Assembly: GCA_017483985.1 (NCBI GenBank)
Contig: JAFUUB010000117.1
Span: forward strand, 1 to 22,808
Source of the DNA: Bacteroidales bacterium
GTDB lineage: Bacteria > Bacteroidota > Bacteroidia > Bacteroidales > UBA932
Length of the DNA stretch: 22,808 nucleotides
Reading direction: 5' to 3'
Below, piece after piece: positions 7,076-15,183 of the stretch; the first letter of the stretch is position 1; each line of letters begins with the position of its first letter. The position numbers and the translations under genes are program-made. The notes beneath the pieces were generated by a model, which did no database searches, was not told the DNA's origin, and saw nothing but the letters and a program-made list of their open reading frames with translations.

Positions 7076-7110
7076 TGGAAAAAATTGGAAGATAGTGGAA
7101 CAAAGTGGAA
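7076..7110 (+). promoter_or_regulatory. Probable MraZ operator: four TGGAA boxes at 10-bp spacing
   Basis: Identical TGGAA boxes lie at 7076-7080, 7086-7090, 7096-7100 and 7106-7110, each followed by a 5-bp A/T-rich spacer. Known MraZ operators are direct repeats of a TGGG-type box with 5-bp spacers (E. coli) or AAAGTG-type repeats (mycoplasmas) in the promoter of mraZ. Here two boxes are preceded by G and one by AAAG, which resembles both forms. The array sits between two -7 elements and covers the -33 region of the second, so bound MraZ would block the downstream promoter. Identification as MraZ sites is inference from architecture and location. Confidence 0.7.
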
Positions 7111-7119
7111 AAAATTTCC

Positions 7120-7127
7120 TAACTTTG
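7120..7127 (+). promoter_or_regulatory. Downstream mraZ/dcw promoter, -7 element (P2)
   Basis: This is a second perfect TAACTTTG, 42 bp before the mraZ ATG. At the -33 distance (7095-7099) it has GTGGA, which is part of the third TGGAA box. The leader from P2 would be about 35 nt. Confidence 0.65.
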
Positions 7128-7169
7128 TGCCCAGCGTGAAAGAAAGAAGTTAATTAATCTGAAGAGGAC

Positions 7170-7631
7170 ATGGTCATCTCGACATTCATCGGCGACTGCA
7201 CCGCAAAGATAGACGACAAAGGGAGAGTGGTTTTCCCTTCGTCGCTCAAGGCGCAGGTACCCGCTGAATGCGGGATGCAATTTGTCCTCCACAAGGACAT
7301 CTTCAGGAAATGCCTGGAAATGTACACTTTCGAAGAGTGGCAGGCCCAGGCGGAATCCATCAAGAGCAAACTGGATCTTATCTTCAATCCCGATCACGCT
7401 GACTTCTGGAGCAAGTACATGGAAGACAGCGCCGTCGTGGTCCCCGACCCGAAGCTTGGCCGTCTGTCCATCCCGCGCAACCTCCAGGAGGGTGCAGGTT
7501 TAACCAAGGAGGTAGTGTTCGCCGGCAAGGGTTACAAGATCGAGATCTGGGACAAGGAAACCTACGAGGCTTCCCGGATGTCCACGGAAAGGTATCGCGC
7601 CCTGGCCAAGGAACTGTCTCAGCAGAGATAG
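7170..7631 (+). CDS. mraZ: Transcriptional regulator MraZ
   Basis: MraZ is the conserved DNA-binding first gene of dcw clusters and represses its own promoter in the bacteria studied. The 153-aa product has two AbrB/SpoVT-like halves. The first carries D-x-K-G-R-V-x-F-P (residues 16-24) and the second LGRLSIPRNL (96-105), followed by GKGYKIEIWD. These are the DXXXR-type DNA-contact loops of the family. An ATG preceded by GAAGAGGA fits the start. The gene lies directly downstream of an array of four 10-bp-spaced boxes that is its probable target, and 12 bp before rsmH. Confidence 0.96.
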   Translation: MVISTFIGDCTAKIDDKGRVVFPSSLKAQVPAECGMQFVLHKDIFRKCLEMYTFEEWQAQAESIKSKLDLIFNPDHADFWSKYMEDSAVVVPDPKLGRLSIPRNLQEGAGLTKEVVFAGKGYKIEIWDKETYEASRMSTERYRALAKELSQQR

Positions 7632-7643
7632 GAGCAAGGGCCA

Positions 7644-8576
7644 ATGTCAGAATACCATATCCCGGTGCTGCTCGAAGAGAGCATTTCTGCACTGATAAGC
7701 AATCCCTCAGGACTTTACATTGATGCCACATTCGGAGGCGGTGGACACACCGCCGAAATTCTTTCACGCTTACATGGCAATGGTCGCGTCCTCGCCTTCG
7801 ATCGTGACATCGACGCGCTGGAGAACCGCCCGGACGATCCGCGGCTGATCCTGGTGCATAACAACTTCCGGTTCATCCACAATTACGTCCGCTACCATGC
7901 GCATGCGGACGGGACGCCGGAACAGGCGGACGGCATCCTGGCCGACCTGGGTGTCTCCTCCCATCAGTTCGATACCGCCGAGCGCGGCTTTTCCTTCCGG
8001 TATGACGCCCCGCTGGACATGCGGATGAACACGCAGTCCGGCCTGACGGCCGCCGAACTGGTCAACACCTACGCGCCCGAAGACCTCGAACGGATCCTCC
8101 GCCTGTATGGCGAAGTGGACAACCCCCGCAAGATGGCCCGGCTCATCGTAACGGCCCGCCAGCTGCAGCGGATCGACACCACGGCGCAGCTGGACGAGGT
8201 CCTCGCCCCCTGCCTCCCGAAGTATGCGGAGCACAAGGTCCTGGCGAAAGTGTACCAGGCCCTGCGCATCGAAGTCAACCAGGAGATGAAATCCCTGGAA
8301 CTGTTCCTGGAAGGGGCCGCGAAGAGCCTCCGGGAAGGCGGCCGGCTGGTCGTCATCACCTACCACTCCCTGGAAGACCGGATGGTCAAGAATTTCATCA
8401 AGACCGGCAGCGTGGAAGGTGAACTGCAGAAAGACATGTACGGCCGGGTCGACGCCCCGCTGAAGGCCGTCAACCGCAAACCGATCGTCCCCCGGGAAGA
8501 GGAGATCGCCTTCAACACCCGCGCCCGGAGCGCGAAGCTGCGCGTCGCCGAACGCGTCAGCCCGGAAAACAGATAG
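7644..8576 (+). CDS. rsmH: 16S rRNA (cytosine1402-N4)-methyltransferase
   Basis: RsmH (formerly MraW) methylates N4 of C1402 in the 16S rRNA decoding centre, using SAM. The 310-aa protein has the SAM-binding motif DATFGGGGHT (residues 27-36), the catalytic-region motif GILADLGVSSHQFD (97-110) and a C-terminal VVITYHSLEDRMVKNF segment. Length is normal and the N-terminus YHIPVLL is the family's usual start. It sits second in the dcw operon, as in most bacteria, 3 bp before the ftsL-like gene. Confidence 0.97.
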   Translation: MSEYHIPVLLEESISALISNPSGLYIDATFGGGGHTAEILSRLHGNGRVLAFDRDIDALENRPDDPRLILVHNNFRFIHNYVRYHAHADGTPEQADGILADLGVSSHQFDTAERGFSFRYDAPLDMRMNTQSGLTAAELVNTYAPEDLERILRLYGEVDNPRKMARLIVTARQLQRIDTTAQLDEVLAPCLPKYAEHKVLAKVYQALRIEVNQEMKSLELFLEGAAKSLREGGRLVVITYHSLEDRMVKNFIKTGSVEGELQKDMYGRVDAPLKAVNRKPIVPREEEIAFNTRARSAKLRVAERVSPENR

Positions 8577-8579
8577 GAC

Positions 8580-8912
8580 ATGAGAAAGGTCATCGAAATA
8601 CTCAAGAACAGCGTCTGGGCGATCCTGCACGGGGAATTCCTGCTGCGGCTCCGCATCGACAAGTTCTTTCCGCACATCCTCTGGACGTTCCTGCTCTTCT
8701 GGGGCATGATCCTGTCCGGGATGATGGTGCAGAAGACCCTCGTCCAGGTGGAGAAGAACAAGGCCGTCCTCTCGGAAATGAAGATCTACCATGCCCAGAA
8801 AACCGTGCAGATCGCCCGGCTGGGCAGGCTCAGCACCGTGGAAAAGCTGTTGGAAGAAAACGGGTCCGACGTCACCCTGCCGGAGAAACCGGCCGACGTG
8901 ATCCGCAAATAA
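8580..8912 (+). CDS. ftsL: FtsL-like cell division protein
   Basis: This small bitopic membrane protein (110 aa) lies between rsmH and ftsI, the standard ftsL position. A cytoplasmic N-terminus of ~28 residues is followed by one transmembrane segment (about 30-50, PHILWTFLLFWGMILSGMMV). A charged helical region, likely coiled coil, runs from 51 to ~98 (VQVEKNKAVLSEMKIYHAQKT). FtsL sequences are poorly conserved, so the call rests on size, topology and gene order. It is expected to join FtsB and FtsQ in the complex that activates FtsW and FtsI. No separate ftsB is in the window. Confidence 0.8.
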   Translation: MRKVIEILKNSVWAILHGEFLLRLRIDKFFPHILWTFLLFWGMILSGMMVQKTLVQVEKNKAVLSEMKIYHAQKTVQIARLGRLSTVEKLLEENGSDVTLPEKPADVIRK

Positions 8913-8925
8913 TAAGGAAACGGAA

Positions 8926-11064
8926 ATGGAAGAGACGAAAACCAAGAAGAAAAGCGACCGGGTGGTACGTTCCCTGTACCTCCTGTACCTGGGGTATATC
9001 CTCGGGGCGGTCCTGGTGGTCGTCCGCATCATCCAGCTCCAGCTGACCTACCAGCCGGACGAGCGGATCGCCGACCTCTTCCATCCGCGCAGCATCAAGC
9101 AGCAGCTCGACCCGGAGCGGGGGTCCATCCTGGCCCACGACGGCCGGCTGATTGCCATGTCCACGCCCATGTACCAGGTCTACATGGACTGCGCCGTCCT
9201 CAAACGCGAGTACCGCGACATGAAGGACAAGGCCAAAGGGCAGCGCCTCGAGGCCGAATGGCGCAAGAAGGCCGACACCCTGGCCATCGGCCTGCATGAC
9301 ATCTACGGCGACAGGACCGCTGCGGAGTACCGCAAGCTCATCCTGGACGGCCGTGAAGCCAATCGCCGCTATGTCCGGATCGGTCACCAGATCGACCACG
9401 GTACGCTCCAGAAGGTCAAGGCGCTCTGCCTCTTCCGGGAAGGCCAGAACACGGGCGGCATGATGACCGAAAAGATCGACACACGCCAGTATCCGTACGA
9501 AAGCCTGGCCCGCCGCACCGTGGGCTATGTCAAGGACAACAGCCGCACCGGCGCCGAAGGCATCACCAATGTCGGCATCGAAGGACGCTTCGACTATGTC
9601 CTCCACGGCAAAGAAGGGTTCAAGTGGATGAAGCATACCGACGGACGCGAACTGATCCAGAACTACGACAGCGCCTATGTCGCCCCGGTGGACGGCTTTG
9701 ACGTCCGCACGACCCTGGACATCGACATCCAGGACATCGCCGACCGCTCCCTGCGGGCCCGGATCGAGGAATTCGACCCGTCCGGCAAGGCGGTGGAAGG
9801 AGGCTGCGTCATCGTCATGGACGTAGCGACCGGTGCCATCCGCGCCATGGTCAACCTGCTGCGCGACCCGCAGACCGGCCGGCTCGGCGAGACCATCAAC
9901 TTCGCCGTGGAACGCGCCGGAGAGCCGGGTTCCGTCTTCAAGGCCTCCACCCTGATGAGCCTGCTGGAAGACGGGAAGGTCCGCCTGAGCACCAACGTAC
10001 CGACCAACCACGGTATCTTCCGGGTCGGCCGCACCTCTTTCCCGCAGGACTCCTACATCACCACCCACGAGGCGCAGACGCACCTGGATTCCATCACGGT
10101 GCTGCGCGGCTTCGAGATCTCGTCGAACTATGTGTTCCGCCGCCTGGCCATCGAAAACTACGGTTCCCGGCCGCAGACCATGCTCGACAAGCTCTACAGC
10201 TATAAACTGGGAGAGGCCTGGGACTTCGACCTGGACCGCTTCCCCGCCCCGACCCTGCCGCGTCCCGACAGCCGCGGGAACGTGAGCCTGTCCGACCTCG
10301 GATCCGTAGCCATCGGCTATTCCGTGACCGAGACGCCGCTGCACGTTGCCGCCTTCTACAACGCCATCGCCAACCGGGGCCGGATGATGAAACCCTACCT
10401 GGTCGAGAGCATCGAGAGTCACGGAGCCGTCAAGGAAAAACGGGGTCCCAGCGTGCTGGGCGGCCTGATCTGCTCCCGTGAAACGGCCGATTCCCTCGCC
10501 TTCGCCCTACGCCATGTGGTCATGAACGGTACCGCGCGGGCCGCCGTCGGCGGCGCCAAGATGCCCGTGGCCGGCAAGACCGGCACCGCCCGTATCGTCC
10601 TGGAGCCGGAGGAGCGCATGGGCAGCCGGAATCCGTATGAAGATGCCCTGGGCCACCGCAAATACCAGGCGACCTTCGTCGGGTTCTACCCGGCGGACGC
10701 CCCGAAATACACCACCATCGTCGTAGCCTACACCCGGGTCGGCGGCGGACTGCTCTACGGCAGCGGCATCCCGGCGAAGACCTTCCGGGACATCGTCGAC
10801 CACATCTACGCCATTGACATGGACTATGGTGAAGTCCTTGACAACAAGGCCCCGATGCCGTCCATGTCCCTGCCGGAGCGCGAAGCCCCGGCCGAGGGCA
10901 TCGTTCCCGACGTGAAGGGCCTCGGCGTCATGGATGCCGTTTATGAGATTGAGAACCGCGGCTGGAAATGCGTCTGGCATGGCACGGGCCATGTCCGCAG
11001 CCAGAGCCCGGCAGCCGGCGTGAAACTCGCCAAAGGAAACACTGTAACCCTGGAACTGAAATGA
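8926..11064 (+). CDS. ftsI: Septal peptidoglycan transpeptidase (class B PBP) with C-terminal PASTA domain
   Basis: FtsI crosslinks peptidoglycan at the septum together with the glycosyltransferase FtsW. The 712-aa protein has a short basic cytoplasmic tail, one transmembrane segment (~17-38), a PBP dimerisation domain (~60-240) and a transpeptidase domain. The catalytic motifs are S-x-x-K at Ser336-Val-Phe-Lys339, S-x-N at Ser399-Ser-Asn401 and K-T-G at 551-553. A PASTA domain occupies about 658-712 (VPDVKGLGVMDAVYEIENRG), as is usual for Bacteroidota FtsI. AAGGA 7 bp before the ATG is a possible ribosome binding site. Its TGA overlaps the murE ATG (ATGA), implying translational coupling. 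Confidence 0.96.
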   Translation: MEETKTKKKSDRVVRSLYLLYLGYILGAVLVVVRIIQLQLTYQPDERIADLFHPRSIKQQLDPERGSILAHDGRLIAMSTPMYQVYMDCAVLKREYRDMKDKAKGQRLEAEWRKKADTLAIGLHDIYGDRTAAEYRKLILDGREANRRYVRIGHQIDHGTLQKVKALCLFREGQNTGGMMTEKIDTRQYPYESLARRTVGYVKDNSRTGAEGITNVGIEGRFDYVLHGKEGFKWMKHTDGRELIQNYDSAYVAPVDGFDVRTTLDIDIQDIADRSLRARIEEFDPSGKAVEGGCVIVMDVATGAIRAMVNLLRDPQTGRLGETINFAVERAGEPGSVFKASTLMSLLEDGKVRLSTNVPTNHGIFRVGRTSFPQDSYITTHEAQTHLDSITVLRGFEISSNYVFRRLAIENYGSRPQTMLDKLYSYKLGEAWDFDLDRFPAPTLPRPDSRGNVSLSDLGSVAIGYSVTETPLHVAAFYNAIANRGRMMKPYLVESIESHGAVKEKRGPSVLGGLICSRETADSLAFALRHVVMNGTARAAVGGAKMPVAGKTGTARIVLEPEERMGSRNPYEDALGHRKYQATFVGFYPADAPKYTTIVVAYTRVGGGLLYGSGIPAKTFRDIVDHIYAIDMDYGEVLDNKAPMPSMSLPEREAPAEGIVPDVKGLGVMDAVYEIENRGWKCVWHGTGHVRSQSPAAGVKLAKGNTVTLELK

Positions 11065-12533
11065 TCCTGAAAGACATCATAGAAAATGCGGGTGTCGTCT
11101 CCGTCAAGGGACGGACCGACATCCCCGTCACCACCCTCTGCAGCGACTCGCGTAAAGTGGGGAAAGGCGCCCTCTTCGTGGCCGTGAAAGGCCACGCCAG
11201 CGACGGACACGCCTACATCGCCCAGGCCGTGCAGGCCGGTGCGGCAGCCATCGCCTACGAAGATGAGGCCGCCGTCCAGGCCCTGGGAGACCGGGCCGCC
11301 GGAGTCACCCTGGTCCGGGTGGAAGCCTCCCGTCGGGCCGTCGCCCTGATGGCGGACAACTTCTACGGCCATCCGTCCCGCAAACTAACCCTGGTCGGCA
11401 TCACCGGAACCAACGGGAAGACCACGACCGTCACCCTGCTCTACAACCTGTTCATGGGGCTGGGTTACAACTGCGGCTTGCTGTCGACCATCGCCAACTT
11501 CGTGGGTACCAAGCGCCTGGAAACCGCCAATACCACGGCCGACCCGATTACCATCAACGCCCTGATGGCCGAGATGGTGGAAAACGGCTGCGGCTACTGC
11601 TTCATGGAGGTCAGTTCCATCGGTGTCGAACAGGACCGGGTCACCGGGCTGCAGTTCAAGGTCGGCATCTTCTCCAACCTGACCCACGACCACCTCGACT
11701 ACCACGGTACTTTCGCCGAATACCTGCGTTGCAAGAAGCTGTTCTTCGACACCCTCCCCGCCGATGCCTACGCCGTCGTCAACATCGACGACCGCCACGG
11801 CCGCGTCATGGTCCAGAATACCCGCGCCCAGGTCGTCACCTATTCCTGCCGGAGCCTGGCGGACCACACCTGCCGGATCATGGAAGAGAGCTTCGACGGC
11901 ATGCAGCTGCGCATCGACGGCCGGGAAACCTGGACCCGCCTGATCGGGCAGCACAACGCCTATAACATCCTGGCCATCTACACCGCCGCCATCCTGGTCG
12001 GCGCAAGCCAGGACGAAGCCCTGATCGCGATCAGCCGGCTCGAATCCGCCTGCGGCCGTCTCGAGACCCTGCGCGGTCCCAAGGACCTGAGCGTGGTCAT
12101 CGACTACGCCCACACGCCGGACGCCATGGAGAATGTCCTGAAGACCCTGCGCGACATCGCCCCGGACAAGGAACTGATCTGCCTGTTCGGCTGCGGCGGT
12201 GACCGGGACAAGACCAAACGGCCGGAGATGGCCAAGGTCGCCGAGGAATATTCCGACCGGATCTTCGTCACCTCCGACAACAGCCGGACGGAAAAGACGG
12301 AAGACATCATGGAGGACATCAAGGCCGGATTCGGCCCCCGCGGGCTGGCCAAATCCTTCTTCATCGCCGACCGCCGCGAAGCCATCCGCACCGCCATCCT
12401 GCTGGCCCCGCAAGGCGCAACCATCCTGCTGGCCGGGAAGGGTCACGAAACCTACCAGATCATCGGCACCGAGCACCGTCATTTTGACGAGCGTGAGGTC
12501 GTCGCAGACGTGTTCAAAACTCTAAACAACTAA
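11061..12533 (+). CDS. murE: UDP-MurNAc-L-Ala-D-Glu ligase adding the third amino acid (probably meso-diaminopimelate)
   Basis: MurE adds the third stem-peptide residue with ATP. The start at 11061 is chosen because it overlaps the ftsI stop as ATGA and gives a normal 490-aa product. An upstream in-frame ATG at 10968 lies inside ftsI. The ATP loop GITGTNGKTTT (113-123), the UDP-MurNAc-binding TTADP (158-162), the likely carbamoylated Lys in YLRCKK (221-226) and GKGHETYQ (459-466) are present. The amino-acid specificity motif, usually D-N-P-R for diaminopimelate enzymes, is D-N-S-R (406-409). The retained Arg favours diaminopimelate. The usual E-V-S-S-H is E-V-S-S-I (183-187). Other Mur ligases of the cluster follow. 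Confidence 0.95.
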   Translation: MILKDIIENAGVVSVKGRTDIPVTTLCSDSRKVGKGALFVAVKGHASDGHAYIAQAVQAGAAAIAYEDEAAVQALGDRAAGVTLVRVEASRRAVALMADNFYGHPSRKLTLVGITGTNGKTTTVTLLYNLFMGLGYNCGLLSTIANFVGTKRLETANTTADPITINALMAEMVENGCGYCFMEVSSIGVEQDRVTGLQFKVGIFSNLTHDHLDYHGTFAEYLRCKKLFFDTLPADAYAVVNIDDRHGRVMVQNTRAQVVTYSCRSLADHTCRIMEESFDGMQLRIDGRETWTRLIGQHNAYNILAIYTAAILVGASQDEALIAISRLESACGRLETLRGPKDLSVVIDYAHTPDAMENVLKTLRDIAPDKELICLFGCGGDRDKTKRPEMAKVAEEYSDRIFVTSDNSRTEKTEDIMEDIKAGFGPRGLAKSFFIADRREAIRTAILLAPQGATILLAGKGHETYQIIGTEHRHFDEREVVADVFKTLNN

Positions 12534-12539
12534 GCCACT

Positions 12540-13832
12540 ATGATTTATCATCTTTTTCAGGCACTCAGCGAATACGACATACCCGGACAGGGACTGATGA
12601 ACTACCTGTCCTTCCGCGCCATGATGGCGACGGTTACCGCCATGCTTCTCGCGCTGCTGGCGGGCAAGCGGATCATCCGCTGGCTCCAGCGCAAGCAGAT
12701 CGGCGAGACGGTCCGCGAACTCGGACTGGCCGACCAGGTCCAGAAGAAAGGGACACCCACCATGGGCGGGATCATCATCATCGCCTCCCTGCTCTGCGGC
12801 GTACTGCTGTGGTGCGACCTGACCAACATATATGTCCAGCTGCTGCTCCTCAGCACCCTGTGGTGCGGCGCCCTGGGCTTCACCGACGACTATATCAAGG
12901 TTTTCAAGCACGACAAGAACGGCCTGAGCGAGCACGCCAAGCTCATCGGGCAGGTCGCCCTGGGTTTCATCGTCGGCCTGACGGTCTGGATGAGCGACGA
13001 CATCGTCGTCCGGGAAAAGGTCGCATCCGAGGTGACCTACGAGACGGAACTTTCCGCCGATTCCCAGCCTGTCATCACGACCGGTTCCTTCAAGGAGGAA
13101 GACGTGGTCAAGAGTACCAAGACGACCATCCCCTTCGTCAAGCGCCATGAGTTTGACTACAAGTGGCTGAGTCCCTTCAACGGGGCGATGGGCTGGTATG
13201 CCAAATGGGGCATCTACGTGCTGATGATCGTCCTGGTCATCACGGCCTGCTCCAACGGTACCAACCTGACCGACGGCCTGGACGGCCTGGCCGCAGGCAC
13301 CTCGGCGATCGTCGGCGTGGTCATCGGCATCCTGGCCTGGCTCGGCGGCAACTTGATCAATTCTAACTATTTAAATATAATGTACATCCCAGGATCCGGA
13401 GAAGTTGCGATCTTCATGTCGGCCTTTGTCGGCGCGCTGGTCGGCTTCCTCTGGTACAATTCCTTCCCCGCCCAGGTCTTCATGGGCGACACGGGCAGCC
13501 TGACGATCGGCGGCGTGATCGGCGTCGCCGCCGTACTGATCCGGAAGGAACTGTTGCTCCCGCTGCTGTGCGGCATCTTCTTCGTGGAGAGCCTGTCCGT
13601 GCTGCTGCAGCGTTCCTGGTTCAAGATCACGAAGAAACGCACCGGGGAAGGCGCCCGCATCTGGAGCATGACCCCGCTGCACCACCATTATCAGGACAAG
13701 CAGGAACCCGAGGGACGCATCCTGTTCCACAAACCGGTTCCCCCGCACCACGAGGTCAAGATCGTGAACCGTTTCTGGATCGTGGGAATCATCCTGGCAG
13801 TAGCAACTTTGGCACTTTTGAAGGTTAGATAG
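12540..13832 (+). CDS. mraY: Phospho-N-acetylmuramoyl-pentapeptide-transferase
   Basis: MraY transfers phospho-MurNAc-pentapeptide to undecaprenyl phosphate to make lipid I at the inner membrane. At 430 aa it is longer than the ~360-aa proteobacterial enzyme. The extra length is a hydrophilic stretch around 152-210 between membrane segments, as in other Bacteroidota MraY proteins. Visible motifs are KKGTPTMGG (69-77), the catalytic Asp pair 116-117 (GFTDDYIKV), NGTNLTDGLDGLAAG (239-253), FMGDTGS with Asp317, and the His-rich TPLHHHY (378-384). All key residues are present. It starts 6 bp after murE and ends 4 bp before murD. Confidence 0.97.
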   Translation: MIYHLFQALSEYDIPGQGLMNYLSFRAMMATVTAMLLALLAGKRIIRWLQRKQIGETVRELGLADQVQKKGTPTMGGIIIIASLLCGVLLWCDLTNIYVQLLLLSTLWCGALGFTDDYIKVFKHDKNGLSEHAKLIGQVALGFIVGLTVWMSDDIVVREKVASEVTYETELSADSQPVITTGSFKEEDVVKSTKTTIPFVKRHEFDYKWLSPFNGAMGWYAKWGIYVLMIVLVITACSNGTNLTDGLDGLAAGTSAIVGVVIGILAWLGGNLINSNYLNIMYIPGSGEVAIFMSAFVGALVGFLWYNSFPAQVFMGDTGSLTIGGVIGVAAVLIRKELLLPLLCGIFFVESLSVLLQRSWFKITKKRTGEGARIWSMTPLHHHYQDKQEPEGRILFHKPVPPHHEVKIVNRFWIVGIILAVATLALLKVR

Positions 13833-13836
13833 CATT

Positions 13837-15177
13837 ATGGCAAGAATCGTAGTTCTGGGCGGCGCCGAAAGCGGAGTGGGCGCAGCCGTTCTGGCAAAGG
13901 TAAAAGGCTTCGACGTTTTCCTCTCGGACAAGGGGAAGATCGCCGACAAATACATCGAGATGCTCGACAAGTGGGAGATCCCCTACGAGCAGGGCCGCCA
14001 TACCGAGGAACTGATCCTCAACGCCGACGAGGTCATCAAGAGCCCCGGAATCCCGGCGACGGTCCCGATGGTCCGCAAGATCGAACAGGCGGGCATCGGC
14101 ATCATCTCCGAGATCGAGTTCGCCGGCCGCTATGACCGCGCGAAGAAAATCTGCGTGACCGGATCCAACGGCAAGACGACCACCACCTCCCTGATCTATT
14201 ACCTGTTCCAGCAGGCCGGGCTGAACGTCGGCCTGGGCGGGAACATCGGCATGAGCTACGCCTACCAGGTCGCCACCGAGCACCACGATTACTATGTACT
14301 GGAAATCAGCAGTTTCCAGCTGGACAACTGCTACGCGTTCCGCCCGGACATCGCCGTGATCACCAACATCACCCCGGACCATCTCGACCGGTATGACTAC
14401 AAGATGGAGAACTATGTCCGGAGCAAGTTCCGCATCATCCGCAACCTCCGCGCCGAGGACTGCTTCATCTTCGACTCCGATGACGAGATCACGGTCGGGC
14501 ATCTCGACAAGATCCTGACCCAGGCCAAGCTGCTCCCGTTCACGCAGCAGACCGAGGTCGAACAGGGTGCCTTCGTCAAGGACGACAAGATCGTGGTCCG
14601 CTACGAGAAGGATGAATGCGACCTGTACCTCGAAGAACTCGCCCTCGGCGGCAAGCACAACATCTACAACTCGATGGCCGCCGCCCTGGCCGCCAAGGCC
14701 GCCGGCATCGACAACAAGTTCATCCGGGAAGGCCTCGAGACCTTCGCCCCGATCGAGCACCGGCTGGAGCCGGTCCTGAGCGTCGGCGGCGTACTCTATA
14801 TCAACGACTCCAAGGCGACCAACGTCGATGCGGCCTGGTACGCCCTGGAATGCCAGAAACGCCCGGTCGTCTGGATCGTCGGCGGCGGAGACAAGGGAAA
14901 TGACTACAGCGTGCTCCTCGACCTGGTCCGCGAGAAGGTCAAGGCCATCGTCTGCATGGGACTGGACAACCACAAGTTCCACGAGAGCTTCGAGCCGATC
15001 GTCGGCGCGGACAAGATGGTCGACACGAAATCGGCGGAAGAGGCCGTCCGGGCAGCCAGCAAGTTCGCCAGCGACGGGGACGTCGTGCTGCTGAGCCCGT
15101 GCTGCACCAGCTTCGACCTCTTCTCCTGCTACGAGGAACGCGGCGACAAGTTCAAGGAGGCGGTCCGTAACCTGTAA
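13837..15177 (+). CDS. murD: UDP-MurNAc-L-alanine:D-glutamate ligase
   Basis: MurD adds D-glutamate to UDP-MurNAc-L-Ala with ATP in the cytoplasm. The 446-aa product begins with a Rossmann-like UMA-binding domain (MARIVVLGGAESGVGAAVLA). The ATP loop GSNGKTTTT follows at 109-117, then EISSFQLD (156-163) and NITPDHLDRY (177-186). C-terminal features typical of MurD include INDSKATN and LLSPCCTSFDLF. The SPCCTSFD pattern near the C-terminus distinguishes it from MurC and MurE. Length is normal, and it lies between mraY and ftsW in standard order. Confidence 0.97.
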   Translation: MARIVVLGGAESGVGAAVLAKVKGFDVFLSDKGKIADKYIEMLDKWEIPYEQGRHTEELILNADEVIKSPGIPATVPMVRKIEQAGIGIISEIEFAGRYDRAKKICVTGSNGKTTTTSLIYYLFQQAGLNVGLGGNIGMSYAYQVATEHHDYYVLEISSFQLDNCYAFRPDIAVITNITPDHLDRYDYKMENYVRSKFRIIRNLRAEDCFIFDSDDEITVGHLDKILTQAKLLPFTQQTEVEQGAFVKDDKIVVRYEKDECDLYLEELALGGKHNIYNSMAAALAAKAAGIDNKFIREGLETFAPIEHRLEPVLSVGGVLYINDSKATNVDAAWYALECQKRPVVWIVGGGDKGNDYSVLLDLVREKVKAIVCMGLDNHKFHESFEPIVGADKMVDTKSAEEAVRAASKFASDGDVVLLSPCCTSFDLFSCYEERGDKFKEAVRNL

Positions 15178-15183
15178 ACTGAC

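Noticed and set aside
10968..11060. N-terminal extension of MurE from the ATG at 10968
   Set aside because: It overlaps the ftsI PASTA region in another frame. The ATGA overlap at 11061 gives a normal MurE.
12534..12539. Missing murF and ddl as a possible deletion in the dcw cluster
   Set aside because: Bacteroidota dcw clusters commonly go directly from murE to mraY and from murC to ftsQ, with murF and ddl elsewhere. The junctions here are clean.
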